DNA of 64,000 bases, taken from the NCBI GenBank assembly GCA_033296885.1, contig MU863892.1, positions 62,001-126,000 on the forward strand. The letters run 5' to 3'. Made by a program: the position numbers and the translations under genes. The stretch is from Triangularia verruculosa (Eukaryota; Ascomycota; Sordariomycetes; Sordariales; Podosporaceae). Positions 22,770-30,380 of the stretch are shown here, piece by piece; within the stretch, counting starts at the first letter, position 1; every line of letters begins with the position of its first letter. The notes beneath the pieces were generated by a model, which saw only the letters and a list, made by a program, of their open reading frames with translations, did no database searches and had not been told where the DNA came from.

Positions 22770-22862
22770 TGTGGTCAGCGCGGCTCTCAAGCGAACGATG
22801 AGGCCAGAAATGTGGTGAAAGACAGCAGTTCAGAATTCCAGCTCTAACTCATCATTTCCACA
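22770..22862 (-). ncRNA. Box C/D snoRNA candidate 5, D' guide matching 18S rRNA
   Basis: C box ATGATGA (22855-22849), D' CTGA (22833-22830) and D CTGA (22778-22775), with a perfect terminal stem TGTGG/CCACA. Directly before D' lies GAGCTGGAATT, 11 nt complementary to the universal 18S stretch AATTCCAGCTC (the GGTAATTCCAGCTCCAATAGCG region). The D+5 rule points to the first C of AATTCC. In yeast the methylated base in this stretch is, from memory, U578, one nucleotide away. It lies inside intron 22898-22757. Confidence 0.8.
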
Positions 22863-23004
22863 CCAAGTCTTGGTTGGTGTCTCAATCAGAGATCTTACCT
22901 CTTCCTGTGATTGTCGTTGTCCTCGTCTTCGACTGCTATCAATGTCCAGATCGATGGTTAGCTCCGTGATCAAACCGATTATTTCAACAAGATGGAGGAG
23001 ATGA

Positions 23005-23096
23005 AGTCCAGGTCAGAGTAAAGGAATTTGTAGGTCATGTCCATACCAATAAGGCCACGGATCCGATCATCATACATTTATTCATCATGAAACGGT
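23005..23096 (-). ncRNA. Box C/D snoRNA candidate 6 (duplicate A)
   Basis: C box ATGATGA (23088-23082) and D box CTGA (23016-23013), inside intron 23129-22936. A second ATGATGA lies 13 nt downstream of the first. The terminal stem is weak. The guide before D would pair with 5'-AGTAAAGGAATTTGTAG. Its partial likeness to 18S (TAAAGGAATT) does not start at the box and may be chance. Confidence 0.68.
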
Positions 23097-23259
23097 GATA
23101 AAAGTGAAAGGTGGGCGTAGGACACTTACATCAGTTCGGATGCTTACTACATAGAGCCAGCCAAACTATTGTGTCCCTCTTTCCGACTGTTTCTGATGTC
23201 CAGCTTGGTGGTTAGCTCCGTAATCAAACCGGTTATATCAACAAGATGCAAGAAATGAA

Positions 23260-23350
23260 GTCTATGCCAGAACAAAGAAATTTGTAAAGGTCATGTCCAT
23301 GCCATTGAGGCGATGGATCCAATCATCACGCTTTATCATCATAAAACGGT
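23260..23350 (-). ncRNA. Box C/D snoRNA candidate 7 (duplicate B, decayed D box)
   Basis: Paralogue of candidate 6 in intron 23383-23193. C box ATGATGA (23342-23336) is intact, but the position of box D reads CTGG (23270-23267) instead of CTGA, and the guide before it has changed. It may be a dying copy or use another box. Confidence 0.45.
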
Positions 23351-23518
23351 GACAGAAGTAAAAGGTGATTGTAGGGCACTTACTTCGATTTGGATGTCTT
23401 GCCACATAGAGCTAGCCAAACATCGTTGAAGGTCAAAGAAGCCTGCCTGTACTGGTATGCAAAGGTTGTCAGCAACGCCAATCAACAAACTTCCGGTGGC
23501 AGTTCCATAGTCGAGCAG

Positions 23519-23612
23519 GGCTGGCCTCAGAATCCTTGTGTTGTGATCATGTAGCATCGAGAAGAAGCTTTCAGACCAAAAGCGTATGAAAATCGGTCAT
23601 CACAGGCCGGCC
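23519..23612 (-). ncRNA. Box C/D snoRNA candidate 8
   Basis: C box GTGATGA (23603-23597), D' CTGA (23574-23571) and D CTGA (23530-23527). The flanks GGCCGGCC/GGCCAGCC form a stem with seven of eight pairs. Guides would pair with 5'-ACCAAAAGCGTATG (D') and 5'-AATCCTTGTGTTGTG (D); targets are not recognised. It lies inside the long GC-AG intron 23763-23452 (312 nt). Confidence 0.83.
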
Positions 23613-23899
23613 TCGGAATCCCCAAGACGTAGGTCATATGGTGTCACACTGACTCCAAACAAACAGAATAGAGTCTGGGCTCCGTCACTGTCTTGTTGAG
23701 TGGGTAATCGTCATCGGCGTGAGGTGAATGTCGGGATATGAATGGACAGGCTGTGCCACTTGCCTCGTGTTGAACCGAGTCCATGATCTCGATGGGCATG
23801 CAGCGTCGGAAGTGCTTGGCTCTGATCTCGAGGAGAGAGGGTCAGCTCATGAACTCAATGAGGTTTCAACATGAAGATAAGTTAGGTACTGAAGGAAGA

Positions 23900-24003
23900 G
23901 GGCTTTCAGATTGGTTGTTGACGTCAGCCAGCCTCAGGTCGAGGCCGTCAGATACAGAGAAGATTTTTGGTTAGACGGGTCCAATACCCGATCATCACAC
24001 CCA
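23900..24003 (-). ncRNA. Box C/D snoRNA candidate 9, D' guide matching U6 snRNA
   Basis: C box GTGATGA (23998-23992), D' CTGA (23951-23948) and D CTGA (23909-23906); the flanks can pair GGG/CCC. Directly before D' the RNA carries AATCTTCTCTGTAT. This is complementary over 14 nt to the invariant U6 stretch ATACAGAGAAGATT, which contains the ACAGAGA box that binds the 5' splice site. The D+5 rule points at the third base of ACAGAGA. Guides for 2'-O-methylation in this part of U6 are known from fission yeast and mammals. It lies inside intron 24051-23822. Confidence 0.83.
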
Positions 24004-24159
24004 TAAGATGAAGGAAAACATAGAAATCAAGTAAGGTAGAGATAAGCTTACCAAGATAGCCACTGGTGCCCATGGAAAGTGTTGCTTCCTCTCAACTGGA
24101 CAGCTGAAAGCCCCTTGGCCTACAACCTGGAGAGAAAAACCCGTCGTTAGTCATTATTC

Positions 24160-24280
24160 GACATCAGAGGGGCTGTCAAGTTCAATAACAAAGAGAAGAA
24201 AAAAGATGCGTTAGAAGAAGAAGCGTAGTAGTGGTCATCATGAGTGGTCAGATGCTTTCCATCGTATCATCATGGCAGCT
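24160..24280 (-). ncRNA. Box C/D snoRNA candidate 10 (poorly bounded)
   Basis: Two ATGATGA boxes (24273-24267 and 24241-24235) and two CTGA boxes (24251-24248 and 24167-24164) alternate as C, D', C', D in intron 24326-24127. I find no terminal stem, and the C'-D spacing is long, so the ends are uncertain. Confidence 0.5.
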
Positions 24281-24441
24281 GGGAGTGCGAAGGAAAAAAT
24301 GGTGAAAAGCGCAGGAGGTCTCATACCTTACTTGAATCATCGGATGTCTGTGACGGTGGATGTCTTGTGGAAAATCTCGCTGCGTTTCTCACATCTGGTT
24401 AGCGGTATTCCAGAGAAAGTATTGGCTCGAGGGAGAAAGAA

Positions 24442-24527
24442 CCACAGATGCTTCAGAAAGATGAAAAAGCAGGAGATGTTGGTCATCACGTTGATCAGTG
24501 TTTCGTTTGCTCATCATGGAGCTGTGG
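24442..24527 (-). ncRNA. Box C/D snoRNA candidate 11
   Basis: A textbook set: C ATGATGA (24517-24511), D' CTGA (24498-24495), C' GTGATGA (24489-24483), D CTGA (24456-24453), with terminal stem CCACAG/CTGTGG. Guides would pair with 5'-TGTTTCGTTTGCTC (D') and 5'-AAAGATGAAAAAGC (D). The first seven bases of the latter occur in the conserved 25S GAAAGATGGTGAAC stretch, too short to prove a target. It lies inside intron 24556-24388. Confidence 0.85.
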
Positions 24528-24756
24528 GTGAGGATAAAGCATCAGAAGGGGCTCACTTGCCTGCGTTTTATCTTTCTCCTCGGCGACATGATGGAATTCG
24601 ACTCACCCCGTCCCTGAGTGACTTGCACTGGGGCTCAAGGGCGTCGCCGAGCTTGAGTGCCGAGACCCGTGACCGGCAAAGATATCGCACTAGAGTCAGT
24701 CAATGTTAGCGAAGAAGCCCAAACAATAGATGTGACAAGACGTCATAAAATAAAAG

Positions 24757-24842
24757 AAATCGTCAGACAGGTATTTTGTACTCATGATCTCCAAAGAGAT
24801 AATTGTAGCAACATCCACGACTAGATATTGTCATCAGGGTGA
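24757..24842 (-). ncRNA. Box C/D snoRNA candidate 12
   Basis: The C box reads CTGATGA (24837-24831), the first base off consensus; D box CTGA is at 24766-24763. It lies in intron 24880-24690. The terminal stem is weak. The guide would pair with 5'-ACAGGTATTTTGTACTC; the target is not recognised. Confidence 0.55.
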
Positions 24843-25019
24843 TGTTGAAGCCATAGGAGAGGTGAAGTATGACATCTTACCAAATAACTGTGGCCTCGGT
24901 GGTCGGAAGTGATGCGTGCTGTTACCAAGCGGCCCCAATTGATCAAGGCATCTGTGTTGGTAGGATATATCAGCGGACTGACTCAAAGGCAAGTGATTTG
25001 AAAGAGAAGGGGGCGATGG

Positions 25020-25104
25020 AAGGCTGATCAGACTGAGATATCCCTTTGTACGTCAAAGTCGGTAGACTCAGATCACGTCCAGGCTGTTGATCATCATGTG
25101 CCTT
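25020..25104 (-). ncRNA. Box C/D snoRNA candidate 13
   Basis: C box ATGATGA (25097-25091), D' CTGA (25071-25068) and D CTGA (25031-25028), with perfect terminal stem AAGGC/GCCTT. Guides would pair with 5'-ATCACGTCCAGGCTGTTGA (D') and 5'-ACTGAGATATCCC (D); targets are not recognised. It lies inside intron 25137-24952. Confidence 0.8.
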
Positions 25105-25539
25105 GAGAGTGTGTAAGAAATCTTTCTGTCGACTTACCAAAGGTAGATAGGGTAGTGATGAAGTCGAGACAGGTGGCTGGAAGCGAAATCGCATCGCACT
25201 TTGAAAGGCAAGATGATGGTCAGTTGAATGTGACCGAAAAGAAAAAGGTGGCAGAATCACATACCTGTAGCGAAGATAAAAGGAAGGGCGAAGCAGTCGA
25301 GTCGCGGAAACCGACCCATCTTGTTCGAGGAGAACACAGCAAACCGTAAGGTAGGTAAGGTAACCTTCGCCGTTGGATGGAGGAGGCCCTCGTCCCAGAG
25401 CGGTCGAGACGACGACGGGCCCGGGGGATGGGAAACCAAATAGAAGTACAAGAAGAAACGAAGAAGATGATTATGATAGAAAATTGAAATGGCCGTCAAG
25501 CTGAACTTAGACGATGGAAGAAGGTATTTTGTGAGAGAT

Positions 25540-25625
25540 GATGGGAGAGGATGAGGGAAGAATGGTATGTGGGAATGAAGAAAAGAGAGAGGAAGAGGAA
25601 GAGAAGAAGTGAAGAGGGTGGGGGA
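25540..25625 (-). promoter_or_regulatory. CT-rich leader/initiator region of the snoRNA host gene
   Basis: Read on the minus strand this is almost pure pyrimidine (runs such as TCTTCCTCTTCCTCTCTC). Such tracts commonly sit at or just before transcription starts of strongly expressed fungal genes. Its position just upstream of the first predicted exon fits a start for the snoRNA host transcript. This is inference from composition. Confidence 0.4.
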
Positions 25626-27661
25626 ATTGTTGACAAGGGGCGTGGGCACAAGAGTAAGACAAACCGGGAAGGTATGGGCGGATATCGAATTCGAAAACAA
25701 ATCGTGGGGGAAGGTGAGGGCTGACCACTGGACCCCCATCGCCATGGAATCGGCCAACAGGAGCTCTCGATTATCGCATCATCAAGGGTGATGGCGACGA
25801 CAAAGCGAGGGGAAAGCCAGAAGGATGCGAGGATCAAAAGCGGCAAGAGCTGTCAGATCCGGATGTGGTGAGCGCCCCGGCCCCGGCTTTGACAGCCGGT
25901 GGGTTCCGGAAACATCCACGGCCTGCAAGAAGCCTTCCCAAAGTGTTCAGGCTCTTTTTCCACCCAGGAGACCTCCGATTGTGAACACAGAGAATGGCAG
26001 AAGCACACGACTGGTCACTGCCGTCGGCAATGTGTCACATTCGGGGCTGGAATGTGGCATAATGAACGAAGCCCTTCCCAGGAATCCAGACTGAGCTTCG
26101 ATATACAATATATGACTTCTTCTTGCTATTACAGCTAAAAGCAGTGACTACCTTAGGCGTATTGTGGTCTATTGTAGCTGTGGAATGAATGTACCTGTGG
26201 AATGAAAAGCCTCTGCAAGCTTGTGCAAGATCATAGGTATTCTGTGTTTGATACCTTATCAATCTCTCTTACAAAAGACACCAAACCTCCCTGAACACCT
26301 GTGACAGACAATCCATATCCATCTGCTTCTAACCGCGCCTTAAGAATTATATCGAAAAGAGGCTACATTATGATAAGGGGCTATGACAAGGTCCCCCTTT
26401 TCGCGCACGGGCCAAGTAAAGTAAACAAATAAAGACTCAGGGGTCAATAGACCTTAGTTGTTACGGAAGAATGGATGTATGTTTCACGTAGACTAGATAT
26501 TGATTAGGAACATGCGAACAGATATTGACAAATGGTCTGACGTGCTTTCCTGAGTTTGGTTTCGATATCTTGTCAAGCTCCATTGATCAATGCAGTTGTG
26601 CGTTCAGGCTGTAGACTTGCAAATGGAGCTTTATACATACTGGCTGAATGATTGTATACAATGACCTTCAAAACGAGAGAGGAGTTAGATATTTCGTGAA
26701 ACTTAGGTATGTAATATAGGTTTGGGCCCTGGTCTTGCTATGGCAAGGGTTTTCGATTTTAATCTCAGTGGGGGCTCAGCTGGGGCTCATTTGGCGGTCC
26801 ACTCATAGCCAATGTCATTACATGATCAATTAGGTAGATATTGAGATCCTGATCTACCCAATCCTGGAGAAGTTGCTTCTACCAGCGGTACTAAAATTGT
26901 TCACCAGATCAAGATGGTTTGGGCATTTGATGTTGTTGAGAGGGGCAATTTGCTGATGTAGGTAAGCTGTCAAACAACTGGGGGTGGTAATGAAGTGCGA
27001 AGAACAAGACCAACACACTAAGACAAATTACCTCTGCAACCAAGTTAAGAGGTTGATTAATTTAGAAAATAATCGAAATGTAAGTTAAAGGCAATTTCCA
27101 AGCTCCATTTGTCATGTCCCATGGCACCGCTACTTCCTAGCTTCCATTGAAAATTCCCTCATAGGCCCAGGACAATTTGACCTGGATAAGTAGTGGTCAG
27201 ACTCGACACTGACTGGTAGTTGCATTGTTGCATTGACAGGTTGTCAAGTTCCTGCCAAATTGCTTACGAAAGTAAAGAGCGTTCCAGAGGCTACGCAGAT
27301 CAACGATCGACAGGCCCCAGAACAAAAATAACCACAAAACCGTTCGGCCCAAGTCACTCGTCGATCCCATGGCCATGGACCTAACGTCTAGTCGACCGTT
27401 AGCCGAGGCCGGTGAACATCCAGACGGACCTGGGACACCTGGGTTGAGTCAGGACACACCGTTATCGTGACCAGCTCTGCAAGATCAGGACCAGCAGGAC
27501 AAGATGGAAATGTCTACAAAAGACCATCAGTCCATTCTCTCAATGCCAGAAATTTGAAGAAGCATCCAACAGCCTGTCTCAACCATCCGACTTCGACCAA
27601 CAACATCAACAGAACATCAACACTAGCTCTCCTCTCCACAACATCATCAACAATCGCTACC
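25626..27661. other. Intergenic region
   Basis: About 2 kb between the snoRNA host gene and a small secreted-protein gene, with divergent transcription. Part of it (26100-27150) is relatively AT-rich. A 12-base word TGTGGAATGAAT/A is repeated near 26178 and 26196. Open frames at 25825-26138 and 27467-27757 overlap other signals and are not called. I see no gene. Confidence 0.45.
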
Positions 27662-28174
27662 ATGCATTTCCTTATCCCAGCTGTGGCTCTTCTTAGCCAG
27701 TCCGCTGCTGTCTTCGGCGCGGCTGTTCCCAAGGCTGTGCCCGCTGCCGTGAGTTGACCCGTTGATTGTCGTACCAATCTTTAACCATTACTTTCCACTA
27801 ACCGTTGCTGCTAGATTTCTGCCCCAACCGCTGTTGAAAATGCACCAATGCAAGCAATTGCCACCCGAGCAGTTAGCCCTGACGAACAACTCGTAAGAAA
27901 GCCACAGCTCCCAATACTTTTCAAAACAAATACTCATAGAATTCAGAATCTCAATATCCTCGCAAGAGCTCCCACGACCATTATCAAGTCTTTCATCCCA
28001 ACTGCCGTCGAAGCTAGAGCCCCACCCCCGACGAGCGAGGACCTCTTCCAGCCGCCTCCTCCCAACCCTGTCTGGCCTCCTCTCCCTCCTATCCCCGTCA
28101 AGCCTCAGGAGCCCCAGACCTTCAGCCCTCAGTGCCACTTGGAGACCCAGGAGGAGTGCGATCGCGTTCGGTGA
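27662..28174 (+). CDS. Small secreted proline-rich protein of unknown function
   Basis: Exons 27662-27748 and 27815-28174 give 148 residues. The intron has a GTGAGT donor, a CTAAC branch point and a CTAG acceptor. Residues 1-19 form a signal peptide (MHFLIPAVALLSQSAAVFG), followed by an alanine/valine/proline stretch. The middle has LARAPTTIIKSF and possible dibasic sites. The tail is strongly proline-rich (PPPPNPVWPPLPPIP) and ends with two cysteines in QCHLETQEECDRVR. I do not recognise the family. A secreted or wall-associated peptide is likely from the leader and composition. The start is the only ATG before the leader. Confidence 0.72.
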
Positions 28175-28527
28175 GCTCGTATGTTCAAGAGCTGGGGAAG
28201 GAAAATACCTATGTAAAGGGAAAAAGCCAATGGAAAAGCGGCGGTGATTGGCAAGGGGTTTTTAGATATGGCCATGATAAATTTGTTTTTGGATACACGT
28301 ATAGACTTATAGAATAATGAGAGATGGAGATATGCAAGTTGATGCATACATAACAACATCACAATCCAGCTGGTTTGCATTGAGACCAGTAACAGCCAGG
28401 GTTAGGGTTGTTCTCCCAGCCTTGGCAGCAACTTTGGCCACCAAAGCACTGGAACCTCAGACGAAACACCATCTCCTTCATCCCCAACCCCAACCCCGAA
28501 AAACACAATCACCATCAACCAACAACC
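28175..28527. other. Intergenic region
   Basis: Short gap before the hydrolase gene. It contains GGGTTAGGGTTG at about 28399, one and a half telomere-like repeats, which also occurs as a promoter motif in fungi. No gene is seen. Confidence 0.45.
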
Positions 28528-29658
28528 ATGTCACCAACCACAGTGATCAAACAGGAAGCCATCCCATATCTAGAATATCCCTCACCAAACCGAAACAACC
28601 CATCCCGTAAACAATGCCTCATCTTCTTCATAACCGGCAACCCCGGCCTCGCCGCCTATTACACCCCCTTCCTCACCCACCTCCGCCAGCTCCTCAGTGA
28701 GCTCGAATCCACCCCAACCTCCAACCACGCCTACCACATCTACTGCCGAAACCTCCTAGGCTTCTCCGACGCAGACCACAGCCCCCCATTCGGCACCCCA
28801 TTACCGAACCAACAATCCACCACCACCCTCCCCTTCACCCTCGAAGACCAAATCCAATCCATCACCACCACCCTCCATTCCCTCTCCTCCCCCACCCCCT
28901 TCCACTCCATAATCCTCATCGGCCACTCAGTAGGCGCTTACATCGCAACCGAAATCTTCCACCGCACTCACTGCACTCACCTCTCCCCTATCTCAACCCT
29001 CCCCCTCACCTCCGGAATCCTCCTCTTCCCAACCCTAACCCACATAGCCCTCTCCCCCTCGGGCCGCAAACTCAACCTCATCCGCACAACCCCCCTCCTC
29101 AACACCTGGACTCACATCCTCGCCAAATCCATCATCAACCTCCTCCCCACCCCCCTCCTCCAAACAATCCTCTCCAAGTTCCTATCCCAACCCCCCCACG
29201 CAGCCTCCGCAACCCTCTCCTTTTTGCAGTCTCAGGACGGCATCTGGCAGGCAATCCACATGGGCAAGGACGAAATGGCCACCATCACAGAAGAGAAATG
29301 GTCCGACGAGCTCTGGCAGCTCTCCCGCAGCAGCAATTCCCCTTCCCAATCCTCAAAATTCTACTTTTACTTCGCCAAAAAAGACCACTGGGTCGCCGAC
29401 GAGGTCAGGGACGCCTTCATCGAGAGGCGGAAAACCGACGCCAGAGCAAGGACAAAGGCCGTGATTTGCGAGGAGGACATCCCCCATGCTTTTTGTATAC
29501 GTGAGTACTATCTACTGCCTTACCAAAAAACAAAAAAAAAAAAAGAAAAAGAAAAGAAAAAAAGAAAGGCTGACAGAATTTGTCACCCAAAACCAACAGA
29601 TCACAGCGAGACTGTGGCCGAAAAGGTCAAGGTTTGGATCCAAGAGATTACCGGGTGA
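28528..29658 (+). CDS. Lipid-droplet-associated hydrolase family protein (alpha/beta hydrolase)
   Basis: Exons 28528-29500 and 29600-29658 give 343 residues, starting at the ATG of MSPTTVIKQEAIPYLEY. Early strands carry CLIFFITGNPGLAAYY, the G-N-P-G oxyanion motif of this family. The nucleophile serine is in LIGHSVGAYIA (about residue 134). After splicing the C-terminus reads DIPHAFCIHHSETVAEKV, with the conserved late histidine. The 99-base intron is a multiple of three with no stop, so an unspliced reading would insert a lysine-rich run and break this motif. The family (human LDAH, fungal orthologues) sits on lipid droplets; its substrate is debated. The length fits the family. Confidence 0.88.
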   Translation: MSPTTVIKQEAIPYLEYPSPNRNNPSRKQCLIFFITGNPGLAAYYTPFLTHLRQLLSELESTPTSNHAYHIYCRNLLGFSDADHSPPFGTPLPNQQSTTTLPFTLEDQIQSITTTLHSLSSPTPFHSIILIGHSVGAYIATEIFHRTHCTHLSPISTLPLTSGILLFPTLTHIALSPSGRKLNLIRTTPLLNTWTHILAKSIINLLPTPLLQTILSKFLSQPPHAASATLSFLQSQDGIWQAIHMGKDEMATITEEKWSDELWQLSRSSNSPSQSSKFYFYFAKKDHWVADEVRDAFIERRKTDARARTKAVICEEDIPHAFCIREYYLLPYQKTKKKKEKEKKKRKADRICHPKPTDHSETVAEKVKVWIQEITG

Positions 29659-30380
29659 AGGATAAACAAAGGGTTACACGTGCGGCAAAGAAGGTAACAA
29701 GTAAATAATAAAATCTTGATGCTCATCGCTTGTCTTTATATTGTATATCTTGGTTTTACGTGAACCTCCTCCGCTGTCATCATCTTCATCCCACTTCAAT
29801 CACGACCACCAATCCACTCCCAAGACTCCCAGCCCGTCAATCTTTGCATTTTACCCATGTCCCCCAACACATACTCCTTCTTGTGGCGCCCCATGTTCCA
29901 GACCAGATCATACATAGTAAACGACAGCGACAGACAAGAACAACGCCATACAGCAAGCAAAGATCGTCTGCAGACAAGAAAAGGCAAAGAGAAGCAGGTA
30001 ATTATTCTACAAAATACAACAAGAACATCTTTGAGAAACCCTATCCACCGTGTTTTGCTTATTCGTTGTTCGCTTGCTGTCCCTTAAGCCACTGTCCTTG
30101 AACTCCTCTCCCAACCCAAGTACCCTTCCACGTTTTGTGTCTACCAGTGCCTCAGAATGAGCCCGGGCTAAATATCCCCAACAACCATGCATGCTTTGTG
30201 CAGAAAAGAAAGAAGAAAAAGAAAATCCATACCGACGGGGTGAGCCTCAATATTGTTTACTGACTTGTTGGTACCGAGTTTCTCTGCAGATGAGCCAAGA
30301 AAGTGTCGATAAACTCTGCCTGCTCGCCTTGTCGAAAAGTAAAAAGAGGCAGCGGGTGGACGCAGGCAAGTAACGCTAGA
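29659..30380. other. Intergenic region between convergent genes
   Basis: 3' tails of the hydrolase (plus) and INO80 (minus). The open frame at 29730-30101 has no recognisable content. No gene is seen. Confidence 0.5.

Larger units (their letters stand above)
22931..23433 (-). repeat. Tandem duplication of an exon-plus-snoRNA-intron unit
   Basis: Two adjacent units of about 250 bp (about 22931-23184 and 23185-23433) align along their whole length. Shared blocks include the branch point GTTAGCTCCGT, the ATCAACAAGATG block, GGTCATGTCCAT, the C-box area and the exon text ACATAGAGC.AGCCAAAC. Each unit carries one snoRNA intron and its flanking exon, so a whole intron-exon unit was copied. Divergence is clear but moderate. 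Confidence 0.8.
21441..25560 (-). ncRNA. Non-coding host gene for a box C/D snoRNA cluster
   Basis: On the minus strand this region is a chain of about 15 short exons. The introns show fungal donors (GTAAG, GTATG, GTGAG; twice GCAAGT), CTAAC or CTGAC branch points and AG acceptors. Predicted introns, 5' to 3': 25264-25177 (no snoRNA), 25137-24952, 24880-24690, 24556-24388, 24326-24127, 24051-23822, 23763-23452, 23383-23193, 23129-22936, 22898-22757, 22714-22506, 22485-22289, 22250-22062, 22004-21836, and 21664 to 21581 or 21441. Thirteen of them hold one snoRNA candidate each, in the order donor, C box, D box, branch point. The exons vary from about 20 to 110 nt, contain stops in all frames and show no protein pattern, so the host looks non-coding, as in known snoRNA host genes. 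The transcript start is uncertain: a CT-rich leader lies at 25540-25625. Confidence 0.8.

Noticed and set aside
23005..23030. Candidate 6 as a guide for 18S TAAAGGAATT
   Set aside because: The 10-nt match starts two bases off the box and is not kept in the duplicate copy; not enough to assign.
23948..23968. U6 snRNA pseudogene fragment (plus strand reads GATACAGAGAAGATT)
   Set aside because: Only 15 bases match, and they stop exactly at the snoRNA D' box on the other strand, which a guide explains better.
25020..25060. GTACAAAGGG in candidate 13 as a guide for the 18S CCCTTTGTAC stretch
   Set aside because: The match is 10 nt and lies away from any D box; matches of this length are expected by chance in this much sequence.
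25257..25846. Minus-strand open frames with a signal-peptide-like start (LLILASFWLS)
   Set aside because: The longest opens on TTG, not ATG, and the hydrophobic text comes from the CT-rich leader of the snoRNA host gene.
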